A stretch of DNA of 64,000 nt, taken from positions 2,418,001-2,482,000 of the forward strand of contig NZ_CP068159.1 of the NCBI RefSeq assembly GCF_016728505.1, written 5' to 3'. Below the pieces are notes generated by a model. That model was given only the letters and a program-made list of their open reading frames with translations. It searched no databases and was not told the DNA's origin. Source of the stretch: Corynebacterium riegelii. GTDB lineage: Bacteria; Actinomycetota; Actinomycetes; Mycobacteriales; Mycobacteriaceae. Within the stretch, counting starts at the first letter, position 1. Every line of letters starts with the position of its first letter. A program made the position numbers and the translations under genes. Below, piece by piece: positions 46,138 through 56,033 of this stretch.

Positions 46138-46156
46138 ACCCCCACCAGAACGAGGC

Positions 46157-47092
46157 CTACTTCGCCACAAGCTTTGCGACGATGCCGTCCAGGATGTCCT
46201 TCTCACTAATGATGAAACTAGAGGCACCAGCGGCATCCGCAAAGGCAACCATCAGCTCCTCAACAACCGTGGAGCCTGAACCAATCACATCGGCACGACC
46301 CGGGTGCATCACCGGGTCCTCAAGACGTTGAGCAGCAGTCTTCAACCGCAAGTCAGTAGTGACCTCACGCATGCGATCAAACGAGATCTCTGACATGTGG
46401 ATCCGCTCAGGATCATAAGTGGGCAGGTGCTGAGCAATCGCTGCGACCGTTGTAAACGTACCCGCACACCCCACAAACGTCCGGGCCTGATCAAAAGGCA
46501 CTTCAGCTGCCGCCTCAGCAATACGCTCACGAATGTACGCACGGGCGGCTGCAGTCTCTTCCTCCGTCGGAGGATCCGTACACATAAAACGCTCAGTCAC
46601 GCGCACGCAACCCATACGGGTGGACACAGCGTGGCCCTCCATGACGAACTCAGTAGAGCCACCACCAAGGTCAATCACACAGAAGGGACCGCGAGCCGGA
46701 TCAATATCAGCAGTCGCGCCGGCAAAGGACAGTGCAGCCTCCTCCTCGCCAGTGATCACCTCCGCCTGTGCACCAGGCTGAATACGGCCGAGCAGATCAC
46801 GGGTCATCGCGAAGAAATCCTCGCGGTTAGAAGCGTCACGGGTCGCGGAGGTAGCAACCATCCGGACCCTGGATACGCCCTCACGCTCCATAGTGTCTAC
46901 ATACGCCGCGAGTGCCTTGGAAGTCCGCTCAAGAGCATCCGGATGAAATTGCCCCGTCTCATCCACACCCTGCCCCAAGCGAACGATGGTGTTTTCACGG
47001 GTCACTTCACCAGTAGCAGTATCATGAATCAGCAGGCGAATGGAGTTCGTACCGCAATCTACAGCAGCGACACGAGTTGCAGTGGCACTCAT
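46157..47092 (-). CDS. ppx2: Ppx/GppA exopolyphosphatase
   Basis: 311 aa. The actin-like ATPase-fold motifs are present: VAAVDCGTNSIRLLI, IVRLGQGVD, TSATRDASN, GEEEA (catalytic Glu), CVIDLGGGSTEFV and CAGTFTTVAAI. It is the short, single-domain form, like Ppx2 of C. glutamicum, which hydrolyses inorganic polyphosphate. Its ATG overlaps the DUF501 stop by 4 bp. The gene name follows the C. glutamicum homologue by context. Confidence 0.9.
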   Translation of the reverse strand: MSATATRVAAVDCGTNSIRLLIHDTATGEVTRENTIVRLGQGVDETGQFHPDALERTSKALAAYVDTMEREGVSRVRMVATSATRDASNREDFFAMTRDLLGRIQPGAQAEVITGEEEAALSFAGATADIDPARGPFCVIDLGGGSTEFVMEGHAVSTRMGCVRVTERFMCTDPPTEEETAAARAYIRERIAEAAAEVPFDQARTFVGCAGTFTTVAAIAQHLPTYDPERIHMSEISFDRMREVTTDLRLKTAAQRLEDPVMHPGRADVIGSGSTVVEELMVAFADAAGASSFIISEKDILDGIVAKLVAK

Positions 47093-47646
47093 GCCAGCCC
47101 CTCCCCTGCTTGCTCAAGCGTGATGCCAAGGTCTGCAAGCGTGGGCCAATCCGCTGGGATAGCGCTCCCACGCAAATCACCATGCTCCGCAGCAAGAGCA
47201 ACAGCCTCTGTACCGAACCGGAAATGCTCAGGGCCTTCTGCAAGCGCATATGCAATAAGCACGTGCAAGCACTTCACACGATCTGGCATACCACCACCGG
47301 AGAAGTCCGTACCCAGATCATGCAAAGCGTTGCGCTTAGCTAGGAAGTAATCGTGCGCCGCCTTGTAATCAGCGCGAAGCGCCTCACCCTCATCAGAGTC
47401 AGCGTTGAGACGAGCCTCCATCCACTTCATCACCTGAGCAACCTCCAAGCGCGACGCTTCAGCAGTCAAACGCGGATCAGTCAGGTAGTAAAGCGTGGGA
47501 AACGGTGTGCCGTCGTCAAGCTTGGGCTCCGTTTTGACCACCGCCGGCTGACCATCAGGGGTGCGGTAAGAAACCTCCAAAACGCCACGGGGTGTGCGGC
47601 CGAGCTGGGTGGTGATGGTATCGATATCTTGCTGGGTGACAGACAT
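47089..47646 (-). CDS. DUF501 family protein
   Basis: 185 aa. Family features: LGRTPRGVLEVSYR, PFPTLYYLTDPRLTAEASRLE, RVKCLHVLIAYALAEGPEHF and DLRGSAI. DUF501 genes normally lie between ftsB/divIC and ppx in actinobacteria. Here ppx follows as expected (coupled ATGA), but no ftsB or eno precedes it. Function unknown. Confidence 0.92.
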   Translation of the reverse strand: MSVTQQDIDTITTQLGRTPRGVLEVSYRTPDGQPAVVKTEPKLDDGTPFPTLYYLTDPRLTAEASRLEVAQVMKWMEARLNADSDEGEALRADYKAAHDYFLAKRNALHDLGTDFSGGGMPDRVKCLHVLIAYALAEGPEHFRFGTEAVALAAEHGDLRGSAIPADWPTLADLGITLEQAGEGLA

Positions 47647-48175
47647 GCAATCGATGCTACTGGGCAGGCCCTACGGGGCGCAGTTTTGGTCTCGCGCCAC
47701 CACGCCTTGAACGCTGTCCCGGTCGCGAGATCAGCGCAACTTGATCCGATTCTCCGCATTCCTAGAGCAAACGCATAGCACCAATCAACCCTTAACTGGC
47801 TCCTCATCAAGACTAAATCCCATCGTTTTCAACGGGTCCACCATCTAAGTGCTTTAACTGGGAGAGAAGACGTCAAGCTGGACTTGCTTGCAACGGGGCT
47901 GCACCCTGATGAAGTTGCGGCTACGGGGTGGATAGGGAAACGGTGGGGCTAGCCCCGTTTGGCTATGCCCGCCGTCTCCCCTCGGCGAACTCGTTCGATA
48001 TCGCCAATACGTCAGGTGCTCGCTAGGCGCGGGTCCGCTTATCCAGCTGCGCCCCGGCAACGTTGCCGACTCGTTCTCGCGTTTCCAAGGTGTTTCCCGC
48101 TGAGACCGATGATGGCGCCTGGTCGCCCCAACTACACTGATGCCGACCGCACCTACAACGAACAAGGTGGTTTCC
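47647..48175. other. Gene-free region (529 bp) at a synteny break
   Basis: No credible gene. A plus-strand frame near 47861-47952 (EDVKLDLLATGLHPDEVAAT, ending GKRWG-stop) might be a 3' remnant of an unidentified gene. The promoter box CCCCAACTACACTGA at 48126-48140 belongs to the next gene. There is no sign of eno or ftsB. Confidence 0.55.
48126..48140 (+). promoter_or_regulatory. Putative promoter box shared by two defence genes (second copy)
   Basis: CCCCAACTACACTGA, identical to 42834-42848; start codon 36 bp downstream. Confidence 0.5.
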
Positions 48176-50581
48176 ATGCAAGGCGCACGCCCGATCATCC
48201 AAGTGTTTGATGGACAGTACCGCGAGCTCATCATTCCTGTCTACCAACGAAATTATGACTGGCAGCGGAAGCAGTGCGAGCAGCTTTTCGATGATTTGGA
48301 GGCAATCATTCGCGAGGGCCGAGAGGCTCACTTCTTTGGTGCGATTGTGGGCGGAGGAACGTCCTTTGAGTGGTTAGTTATCGACGGTCAGCAGCGCCTC
48401 ACCACCGTCAGCATATTGATGCTCGCGTTGGCGAAGGCGATCGAGAACGGAGACATCCAGGCTGATGACGAATCCTTGGGTGTGAAGATTGTCGATTCCT
48501 TCCTCATGATCGGTGATCAACGGCAGGAGGTCCGGTTCAAGCTCAAGCCAGTCAAGGATGACAAGAAGGCGTATGACGCACTGTTTGGGGAGCCATCGGG
48601 GTACGTGGCGGCGTCGAATATTACGGCGAACTTCAAGTACTTCCAGGACAGGTTGCGGGCGACAGCATATACGGCGGATGAAGTTTGGGGAGCTGTAGAA
48701 AAGCTGCAGGTAATGCTGCTTGAACTGGATAAGGATGATGACCCTCAGCGGATCTTTGAGTCGTTGAACTCGACGGGCTTGGATCTGACTGAGGCCGATA
48801 AGGTGCGTAACTTCATTCTGATGGGGCATGCGCCGAAGGTGCAGGAGAAGCTCTACGAGAACTTGTGGAACCCCATTGAGGCGAATGCGAAGTTCCGCAC
48901 GTCGGCGTTTATTCGCAGGTACCTCACGACAAAGTACGCGCGCACGCCGCGCGAGAAGGATGTGTACGAGGAGTTCAAGAAGTATGTGAAGCGCTCCGGC
49001 GAGAGTACCGAGCAGGTGTTGGAGGAGCTCCACGAGTTTTCGCGGTACTACAACGAGATTCAGGAGCTGAACACGGGGCTTGCGAAGGCCGACCGGATTC
49101 TGCGGCGCATGCAGCCAATCCTCGGCGATGTGACACTGCCGTTTCTCATGCCCGTGCTACGCGACGTCCACGCTGGCCACATCACCGAAGACGATTTTTG
49201 CAATGTGCTCAGCATCATTGAGTCGTTCATCGCGCGTCGATTCATCATCGAGATGCCAACGAATGCGCTGAACAAGATCTTTGCAACGGTCTACTCCGAA
49301 GTTACGAAGCTGCGCAAGGACAACGACACTTTTGCTGACGTGTTCGCATGGGTCATCCGCCGCCGCACCAGCAGCGGCCGCGTCCCGTCCGACAGCGAAG
49401 TACGCGCTGCACTGGAGACGCGCAATATGTACAACATCAAGTCCTCCTGGAGGAACTACATTTACGACGTCCTCGAAAACGGCAATTCGCGTGATACCCG
49501 CGACATCGCCCAAAGCCTCGAAAGCGGCGACATTTCCATCGAGCACATCATGCCGCAAACGCTGACCGAGGAATGGAAAACGGCGCTTGGGCCCGACGCT
49601 GAACGCATACATAGCGAGTGGTTGCACCGCATCGGCAACCTAACCGTGACCGGCTACAACTCCAGCTACTCGAACAAGCCGTTCTCCGTGAAGAAGTCCA
49701 CGGACAAGGGATTCGACTCGTCCCCGTACCGCCTCAACCGCAGACTCAAAGAGACCACGACCTGGGGCGAAGCCGAGATGCAGCAACGCACGGAAGATAT
49801 CGTCACCGCGGCTCTGGAATACTGGCGCATGCCAACGACGACGTTCACCCCGCCTCAAACCGTGCTCCCCACCGAAGCGATGGGCGACTCAGGCGAGTTC
49901 ACTGGACGGTGGATCGTTGGGGTCCAATACCACGACTTCTCCAAAACGGTATCAACCTGGGCAGACATGGTTGTTGCTCTACTGCAGCACCTCCTTCGCG
50001 ACCACCGCTCTGAGCTCCTCGCCCTCTCCAACGATGCCGCGCTACTACACACCGAGTTCGATCCGGAGCATCTACCGCGCGGCCGCCGAGTTGTTGACGA
50101 CGCCCTCGCCGTCGACGTCGGCAACAGCACCTCAGTAAAAATGGGGCTACTGCGCTTCATCTTCAGCCGACTCGACCTGGACGCCGACGAGCTCGAGTTC
50201 CGGTTCAGAGCTACCGACCAAGATGATGCGGACGAGCCGGAGCAGCCTGCGGCGAAATACGACGGACTGCTGAAGTTCATCGCCGAACTTGATGAAGCCG
50301 CCGAGTTGCAGTCACCGCTGGAGGACACGGACGCGCTGCGGGCCCAGTTCATGGAAGAGTTTGCGAAATATGCGCCGGAGGCACCGGACGCGAGTGTCGC
50401 GAATCTGACGCTGCTGCAGATCACCGAGCAGGTGTCGCCTGAGTCGGCCACAGAGCTGCAGGCGATTTCGGTGATTCAGAAGGTCATTCAGGCAGCCCAG
50501 CTCGTTGGCCCTAGCGTGATCCACGACGCGATTATCGACGGTACCCTCACCCAGTGGGTGCGGAGACTGGAGGCGTTCTGA
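48176..50581 (+). CDS. GmrSD-like DUF262-DUF1524 protein (putative type IV restriction)
   Basis: 801 aa from ATG 48176, with AAGGTGG five bases upstream. The N-terminal DUF262 (GmrS-like) has IIPVYQRNYDWQRKQ and VIDGQQRLTTVSIL (about residue 68), the ParB/Srx-like nucleotide-binding motifs. DUF1524 (GmrD-like HNH) shows SIEHIMPQTLTEEW (about 454) and HRIGNLTVTGYNSSYSN (about 484) with FSVKKS. A further C-terminal region of about 270 residues resembles no family I know and may recognise substrate. GmrSD enzymes cut modified (glucosylated) phage DNA. No methylase is nearby. Confidence 0.88.
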   Translation: MQGARPIIQVFDGQYRELIIPVYQRNYDWQRKQCEQLFDDLEAIIREGREAHFFGAIVGGGTSFEWLVIDGQQRLTTVSILMLALAKAIENGDIQADDESLGVKIVDSFLMIGDQRQEVRFKLKPVKDDKKAYDALFGEPSGYVAASNITANFKYFQDRLRATAYTADEVWGAVEKLQVMLLELDKDDDPQRIFESLNSTGLDLTEADKVRNFILMGHAPKVQEKLYENLWNPIEANAKFRTSAFIRRYLTTKYARTPREKDVYEEFKKYVKRSGESTEQVLEELHEFSRYYNEIQELNTGLAKADRILRRMQPILGDVTLPFLMPVLRDVHAGHITEDDFCNVLSIIESFIARRFIIEMPTNALNKIFATVYSEVTKLRKDNDTFADVFAWVIRRRTSSGRVPSDSEVRAALETRNMYNIKSSWRNYIYDVLENGNSRDTRDIAQSLESGDISIEHIMPQTLTEEWKTALGPDAERIHSEWLHRIGNLTVTGYNSSYSNKPFSVKKSTDKGFDSSPYRLNRRLKETTTWGEAEMQQRTEDIVTAALEYWRMPTTTFTPPQTVLPTEAMGDSGEFTGRWIVGVQYHDFSKTVSTWADMVVALLQHLLRDHRSELLALSNDAALLHTEFDPEHLPRGRRVVDDALAVDVGNSTSVKMGLLRFIFSRLDLDADELEFRFRATDQDDADEPEQPAAKYDGLLKFIAELDEAAELQSPLEDTDALRAQFMEEFAKYAPEAPDASVANLTLLQITEQVSPESATELQAISVIQKVIQAAQLVGPSVIHDAIIDGTLTQWVRRLEAF

Positions 50582-50656
50582 GGTGGCTGCAAAACGCGGC
50601 ATCGAATGCATCCTTTCAAGCCTTGCAGTTGTAGTTGGCGGTGCCCACAGCCATAC

Positions 50657-51039
50657 CTACCCCTCCCCGGCGCTAAGCTTCGCCACCGCCAGGTCCTCCC
50701 ACGGCATCCCGACGGTCTTAAACACCACCCGCCGCGCCGGATCCAGCGCCACCTCCCCACGCACAACCCCAGCCATCATCGCCTCGTCCTCCCACGCAAG
50801 CGCCTCCTTCTCCACCGCGATCGCCACATCGCCGGCCTCCCGCCGCGCAGCCCCCAACATCATCCACAATCACCTGCGCGCCTCGCAGCACATCCTCATG
50901 CAACTCCCGCGTGTCCACCGTGTGCGCGCCACAGCAAGCACGGTCGCATCAGAGCGCAATTGCTTATCGACGACCCCCGGCTCCCCCGCACTCGTCGCCA
51001 CCACAACCAACCCGGCACACCCCATCACCTCATCAGCCT
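50657..51039 (-). pseudogene. Ornithine cyclodeaminase-like pseudogene (3' part, frameshifted)
   Basis: Reading minus: CAGLVVVATSAGEPGVVDKQ, then VDTRELHEDVLRGAQVIVDD, then after a shift of frame near 50870, EAGDVAIAVEKEALAWEDEA and ALDPARRVVFKTVGMPWED. This order is the C-terminal half of an ornithine cyclodeaminase/mu-crystallin protein. The N-terminal half is lost at the IS3 boundary (51040). A second, shorter fragment of the same end lies at 58926. Confidence 0.8.
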
Positions 51040-51061
51040 TGAAGTGCCCCGAGTTTTGTTC

Positions 51062-51982
51062 CTAGGCATTTGCCTTGATTTCTATTTTTGCTTGGGGCGG
51101 GTTCTGCTTCCAAAATTCGGTTTCCACCTCGACCGGGGTTCGGTATCCCAAGCTTTGGTGAAGCCTTGTCTCGTTCCACCATGACACCCACTCGAACGTC
51201 GCGATTTCTACCTCGACAACGTCATTCCACCTGCGGGTATGGATCAGCTCGTTCTTGTAGGATCCGTTGACGTTTTCAGCAAGAGCATTGTCGTAGGAGT
51301 CACCGACAGTTCCGGTGGAAGCTGTAATGCCGTGTTGGGTAAGTCGCTCGTTGTAGACCACGCTGACGTACTGTGAGCCGTGATCCGACTGGTGAATGAG
51401 ACCTGTTGTTTCCTCAGCACACACGATCGCCTGGTTGAGAGCTTGCAACGGCAGTGCTTCGGTGCGCATGGAATCTGATAACGCCCACCCAACGATCCGT
51501 CGAGAGTAAACGTCGGTGACAAACGCGGCGTACACAAAGCCTTTCTTCGTGCACACATACGTAATGTCGGCCACCCACAGTTTATTCGGGCCCTGAGCTT
51601 TGAATTCACGCTCGACTAAGTCCGGGCGCAGATCAGCCACGTTAGCTTTTCGGGTTGTGAGAGGTGATCCGCCTTTGCCTTTGCCAGAAACACCGGCCAA
51701 GCGCATCAACCGGGCGGTTTGTTCACGACCGATATCAATTCCGTCGCGGCGGAGAGCATGCCACATTTTCCGCACGCCGTAGACGCCGTAATTATCCCGA
51801 TGAACAGTTCTAATGCGGTCGACCAGCACAGCATCGCGAAGGCGACGAGCACTTAACCCACGGGCCTTGGACTGGCGATAACCACGCGAGGTGATAAACC
51901 CACCAGCCCGGTTATTCTTCAACGTCTTACAAATGAACTCGACAGAGAAACGATTCCGGTATTTATCGATGAACCGGATCAT
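51062..51982 (-). CDS. IS3-family OrfB (element 2)
   Basis: 306 aa. HTH-like start (FICKTLKNNRAGGFITSRGY) and DDE core: WVADITYV, IHQSDHGSQYVS, NALAENVNGSYKNEL with the final Glu. C-terminal WNETRLHQSLGYRTPVE. It overlaps orfA by 4 bp (ATGA). Intact. Confidence 0.93.
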   Translation of the reverse strand: MIRFIDKYRNRFSVEFICKTLKNNRAGGFITSRGYRQSKARGLSARRLRDAVLVDRIRTVHRDNYGVYGVRKMWHALRRDGIDIGREQTARLMRLAGVSGKGKGGSPLTTRKANVADLRPDLVEREFKAQGPNKLWVADITYVCTKKGFVYAAFVTDVYSRRIVGWALSDSMRTEALPLQALNQAIVCAEETTGLIHQSDHGSQYVSVVYNERLTQHGITASTGTVGDSYDNALAENVNGSYKNELIHTRRWNDVVEVEIATFEWVSWWNETRLHQSLGYRTPVEVETEFWKQNPPQAKIEIKANA

Positions 51983-52296
51983 TTCCGACGTTTCGGGTCG
52001 AGTTCCGACGCGAAAAAAGCCGAGGCAGCCTTCAGCAGCTCGTTAGTGTCGCGTAGCTCTTGATTTTCACGGCGTAACCTCGCGTTTTCGGCGGCCAAGT
52101 CTTCAGGCACAGGTTCTGGAATGTTTCCCGCACGGCGGGCCTGCTGGGTCCATTGGCGAGCCGTGTGCCATGAAACCCCCAGCTTTGGGGCTACTGCCTG
52201 GCATGCGGCTTGCATCGACATATTTTCCGCCAAGATGCGATCTTCCACGAGACGGACCACGCGGTCCTTGGCATCCTGGTCAAATTTTCTTGGCAT
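51979..52296 (-). CDS. IS3-family OrfA (element 2)
   Basis: 105 aa. Starts MPRKFDQDAKDRVVRLVED; helix-turn-helix LGVSWHTARQWTQQA; coiled coil AAENARLRRENQELRDTNELL. Same architecture as the short orfA remnant at 59586 but a different sequence. Confidence 0.92.
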   Translation of the reverse strand: MPRKFDQDAKDRVVRLVEDRILAENMSMQAACQAVAPKLGVSWHTARQWTQQARRAGNIPEPVPEDLAAENARLRRENQELRDTNELLKAASAFFASELDPKRRK

Positions 52297-52346
52297 ATTC
52301 CAGATTTTCCCATCTACTCAAACGGAACAAAACCTGGGACACTTCA

Positions 52347-53340
52347 GTTCCGGTTTCAGATACAGCCACCAATCCAGCATTTTGCGTTGGTGCTCACCTG
52401 ATCTGCCGCGATGAGTTCTCGCAAGGAGCTTCAATTGGGCGTTGATGCCACCTTCAAGACTGTTAGTAGTGGATTTGATCCGATGCGGCTCGAGCACACC
52501 TTTCGGTGGCTTCAGGTAGACAAACAGCAGGTCATTGCGCCACAGGTGATTCAGGCTGTTGTAGGCCTTGCGCACGTTGACATGGGTCCACACGAGTGTG
52601 TTTTCCCTATTTTCGGGTCTTTGACCTGTGTCTTTTCGTTGAGCCAATCCTTGTAGAGCGTGTGAAACTCTTGCAGTTGCGCGCCCCATTGCGCAGCCTC
52701 GTCCAAGGTGGTGATGCGGGTGAGTTTCAGCGCGAGTCGGTAGATTATGCGGCCAGCATCAGTGCGTGGTCGTGAGGTGGTGTAGCAGCGTACTCTGCGT
52801 TGGGCGTGCACGAGGCAGCGTTGAATTTTGGTGTTTGGCCAGCATGTTTTAATTGCGCTTGTGGCTCCTCGGCCACCGTCGATCACAGCGATCAACGGTG
52901 CTTCGATGCGCTCAAGCAGACATTTGTAGTCGTGCGTGGTTTCTTGTTTGCACCAGTGCCAGGCGATGACGTGGTCTAACGTTGCCGCCACGATCAGACA
53001 GCCACCTGCGGTGTAGGTGGCTGTCGATAAAGATCTGGTCGTAGACCCTGCCTGTGTGTCCCAAGGTCGAGTCAGGCACATCAACTAGCCAAAAGGCATT
53101 GAATTTGCGCTGCAGCGTACGTGTCGAGCAGCTCATGCTGGCGGCGATCGCAGCAAGACTGATCCTGGTGGTCAGGTGCTGGATGAACGCTCGAAAGAGG
53201 GCTGCGTTGGTGATGTCGCTGCGCTGCTTGGTCAGTGAAGCGCCGCAGATTTTGCACCGCCACCGGGTAGTCCCGTTGCTGGTAGTGCCGTTTCGTTTCA
53301 TATCGCCACCACAATGGCAGCGTGGTCGGTTCTTTGGCAT
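52347..53340 (-). pseudogene. Degraded IS1249-family transposase
   Basis: ATG at 53340 begins MPKNRPRCHCGGDMKRNGTT with a zinc ribbon (CKICG). The frame then shifts twice, near 53010 and near 52610, passing through IVAATLDHVIAWHWCKQE, VIDGGRGATSAIKTCWP and STTNSLEGGINAQLKLLAR, all matching the intact family. It stops at MLDWWLYLKPE where IS3 element 2 begins. It is divergent from copies 1 and 2, so it is an older element. Confidence 0.88.
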
Positions 53341-53548
53341 TGGGCAACCGAACCACCGCTGCGTAGCACACCATAGCAGCCACACCGGGGATTTTCGCAA
53401 GAGAGTGTTGCGACCGGCTATTTGGTAGCAGTGTCGTGACTATCTGGTAGCACTTCAGTGAGTATCTGGTAGCAGCTCAGGGGGCTCGGGGTGATACTTC
53501 CGGTAGCCGCACCACTCGGGTGCGGCGCGTACTGGAAGGAGTCCGCTT

Positions 53549-55183
53549 ATGACGGATTACCGTGCGGTGATGACGCTGCTGATTAGGAAGCGTTCTTACC
53601 GCCAGATTGAAGACCAGCTTGGGTGCTCGCACCGCGCAATTTCCCGAGCGAACCAAGCGCTGCGAAGCCTTGGCCTGACCACTGCCCAGCAGGTCGCGGC
53701 GTTGACCGATGACGAGTTGGCCGAGATATTCGTTGACAAACGCACCAGCGGGCAAGGCGAGTTCGTCCCGATTGACTTTGACGCGGTCGTCAAAGCACGC
53801 ACAGGGCGTACGAAGCAAACACTGCAAGTATTGTGGGCTCGCTACACCACCACCCCAGCCCAGCCGGGTCAGCGTCACTACAGCTACGACCGGTTCCGCC
53901 AGCTAGTTGCCTCCCATGTCGATGCTGCCGGGCTTAGCGCGCGGATCACCCATGCACCAGGCCATACGATGCAGGTGGATTGGGCAGGTACCAAGATGCG
54001 CCTGTACGACCCTGCGGGCACGCCGGGTGCGAAAGTCAATATTTTCGTCGCTTCGCTGCCGTATTCAGGGATGTTGTTTGCGTGTGCGTGTGTTGACCAG
54101 CGTCAACAGTCCTGGCTTGATGCCCATCGTCAAGCGTTTGACTACTTCGGTGGAGTCTGTCAGGTTGTTGTCCCCGATAACGCGTCAACAGCATCAAACG
54201 CGATTAGTACTGCCGATAGGAATCGGAAGGTCAACGACACCTACCAGCAGTTCTTGGAGCACTACAACACAGCAGCACTTCCCACACGCGCGCGCCGACC
54301 GAAGGATAAAGCAAATGTGGAAGCTGCGGTAAAGATCGTCACCCACAAAGTCATCCACACCCTTGAAGGCCACCAGTGCGTTGACGTAGACGAGCTCAAC
54401 GAAAAGATTGTGGACTTAGTCGACGCGATCAACACCTCCGTGCCATTTCGCAGTCAACAGTCAAGCCGCAGGGATCTCTTTGAACAACACGAGCAGCATC
54501 TCCTTGCTGATCTGCCGCAAACCCCGTGGCAGCACACCGAGTGGAAGCGTGCGAAAGTAGCCCCAGATTTCCATATCACGGTTGCAACGGTGCGCTACTC
54601 CGTCCCGCACCAGCTTGTTGGCCGCACTGTCGATGTGCGCATCACCGGGCAAGTCTTGACCGTCTTTGACCAGGGGACAACCGTAGCGACCCACCGGGTT
54701 TCGCATAAGCGTGGGGCCTATGTCACTGACTATGAGCACATTCCATCTGGCATGGACTCCACCCGTGGACTGTGGACAAGCGACTACTTTTATCGCGAAG
54801 CCAGCAAAATCGGCCCGGCAACACGCAAGGTCATCGAAGAACTCATCGCGGCGAAAGCCATCCCAGCCCAGGCGTACCAGTCCTGTAGAAACGTGCTGTC
54901 GATGGGCAAACACGGCAACAAACCAATCCTGGAAGAGGCATGCCAGCGCCTGATGGCCAACGACGGCAGCCGACGTGCAGTGTCATATACCGCAGTCAAA
55001 AACATGATGGCCGCCATACGCAAAGAACACGCCACCCGGCCCCGCGGGTTAGACCAGGCCCCGCGCAGCACCACAACCAACCAGCCCACCGCCCCTGCAG
55101 TCACCGACCGGGATACCACCGGCGCGTTTCTCGGCGGTGCAGACCAGTTCAGCATGGACAACCTCGCTCAGAAAGGACACTAA
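53549..55183 (+). CDS. istA: IS21 transposase IstA
   Basis: 544 aa; GGAAGGAG upstream. N-terminal HTH (YRQIEDQLGCSHRAISRANQ). Integrase core: MQVDWAGTKMRLY (first D), VVPDNASTASNAI (second D) and RRPKDKANVEAAVKIVTHKV (E). C-terminal beta region YSVPHQLVGRTVDVRI. It cuts and joins the element ends. Confidence 0.94.
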   Translation: MTDYRAVMTLLIRKRSYRQIEDQLGCSHRAISRANQALRSLGLTTAQQVAALTDDELAEIFVDKRTSGQGEFVPIDFDAVVKARTGRTKQTLQVLWARYTTTPAQPGQRHYSYDRFRQLVASHVDAAGLSARITHAPGHTMQVDWAGTKMRLYDPAGTPGAKVNIFVASLPYSGMLFACACVDQRQQSWLDAHRQAFDYFGGVCQVVVPDNASTASNAISTADRNRKVNDTYQQFLEHYNTAALPTRARRPKDKANVEAAVKIVTHKVIHTLEGHQCVDVDELNEKIVDLVDAINTSVPFRSQQSSRRDLFEQHEQHLLADLPQTPWQHTEWKRAKVAPDFHITVATVRYSVPHQLVGRTVDVRITGQVLTVFDQGTTVATHRVSHKRGAYVTDYEHIPSGMDSTRGLWTSDYFYREASKIGPATRKVIEELIAAKAIPAQAYQSCRNVLSMGKHGNKPILEEACQRLMANDGSRRAVSYTAVKNMMAAIRKEHATRPRGLDQAPRSTTTNQPTAPAVTDRDTTGAFLGGADQFSMDNLAQKGH

Positions 55184-55187
55184 GCCC

Positions 55188-55955
55188 ATGTCATCACCAA
55201 CCCCACCAACAGATCGCTTCCTTGACGAGTCCGTCCTGCCCGACTTCACCGCGCTGCGGATGACTGCCTTTGGACAAAGCGTCATCGAGATTGCCAACGA
55301 TCCCGCATTCGACACATGGACGTTTTCCCAAAAGGTGCTCTACGCACTCGATAAAGAAGTCGCAGCCAGGCGTGAACGACGCATCAACAAACTGCTGAAA
55401 GCATCCCGATCGCCAAACCTTGATGCTTGCCTTGAAAACGTGGTCTGCACGCCTGACCGCAACATCAACCCCGAGCAAGTCAGCAGACTCGCTCACGGAC
55501 AATGGTGCCACCTGGGCCAAAACATTGTCATCCTGGGCAAATCCTCAGTCGGCAAAACCTACCTCGCCCAAGCCCTGATCACAGCTGCATGCCGCAACGA
55601 CTACTCCGCACGGTTCTACCGCACCGACATGCTTGCCGCCGAACTGGCAGTCCTCCAACTCGATGACCCCGCACGGCTGAAGTTCATCCAACACCTCCAC
55701 GACGTCGACGTCCTGGTCTTAGATGACTTCCTGACCACACCTGTAGATGCCGCAACCGCGCACCAACTTCTCAACATCCTCGCCGGACGAGAAGGCAAAG
55801 TCTCAACGATAGTGACCTCACAATTCACCCCACTGGAATGGTACAAATCCATCCCCGATGCCGTGATCTCCGAGTCAATCCTCAACCGACTCGTCTCCGG
55901 CGCCGAGATCATCACACTCGAAGGACCAAACATGCGCCTGACCACCAACACATAA
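55188..55955 (+). CDS. istB: IS21 helper ATPase IstB
   Basis: 255 aa from ATG 55188, five bases after istA. Walker A is LGKSSVGKTYLAQAL, Walker B is DVLVLDDFLTTPVDAATAHQ, and sensor/arginine motifs follow in TIVTSQFTPLEWYKSIPDAVISESILNRL. It is an AAA+ target-selection factor for IstA. Confidence 0.94.
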   Translation: MSSPTPPTDRFLDESVLPDFTALRMTAFGQSVIEIANDPAFDTWTFSQKVLYALDKEVAARRERRINKLLKASRSPNLDACLENVVCTPDRNINPEQVSRLAHGQWCHLGQNIVILGKSSVGKTYLAQALITAACRNDYSARFYRTDMLAAELAVLQLDDPARLKFIQHLHDVDVLVLDDFLTTPVDAATAHQLLNILAGREGKVSTIVTSQFTPLEWYKSIPDAVISESILNRLVSGAEIITLEGPNMRLTTNT

Positions 55956-56033
55956 CCACCAACAACGCCTGAGTAAGACACCGCTACCGGATACTCACTC
56001 AGGCGCTACCAGATACTCACCACACCGCTACCA

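Larger units (their letters stand above)
51040..52346 (-). mobile_element. IS3-family element 2 (1307 bp)
   Basis: Imperfect 23-bp inverted repeats: TGAAGTGCCCCGAGTTTTGT from 51040 and its counterpart ending TGGGACACTTCA at 52346. orfA and orfB lie inside on the minus strand. The flanks do not match each other: ocd on the left, IS1249-like on the right. Neighbouring DNA was therefore rearranged or deleted after insertion. Confidence 0.9.
53422..56033 (+). mobile_element. IS21-family element (about 2.6 kb)
   Basis: Left end TGGTAGCAGTGTCGTGACTA, repeated with ATCTGGTAGC motifs at 53441 and 53465. The right end contains the inverse (ACTCACCACACCGCTACCA to 56033, plus GCTACCAGATACTCACC). Multiple terminal repeats like these are usual for IS21. 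istA and istB are intact. It lies inside the upstream end of the degraded IS1249-like element. Confidence 0.88.
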
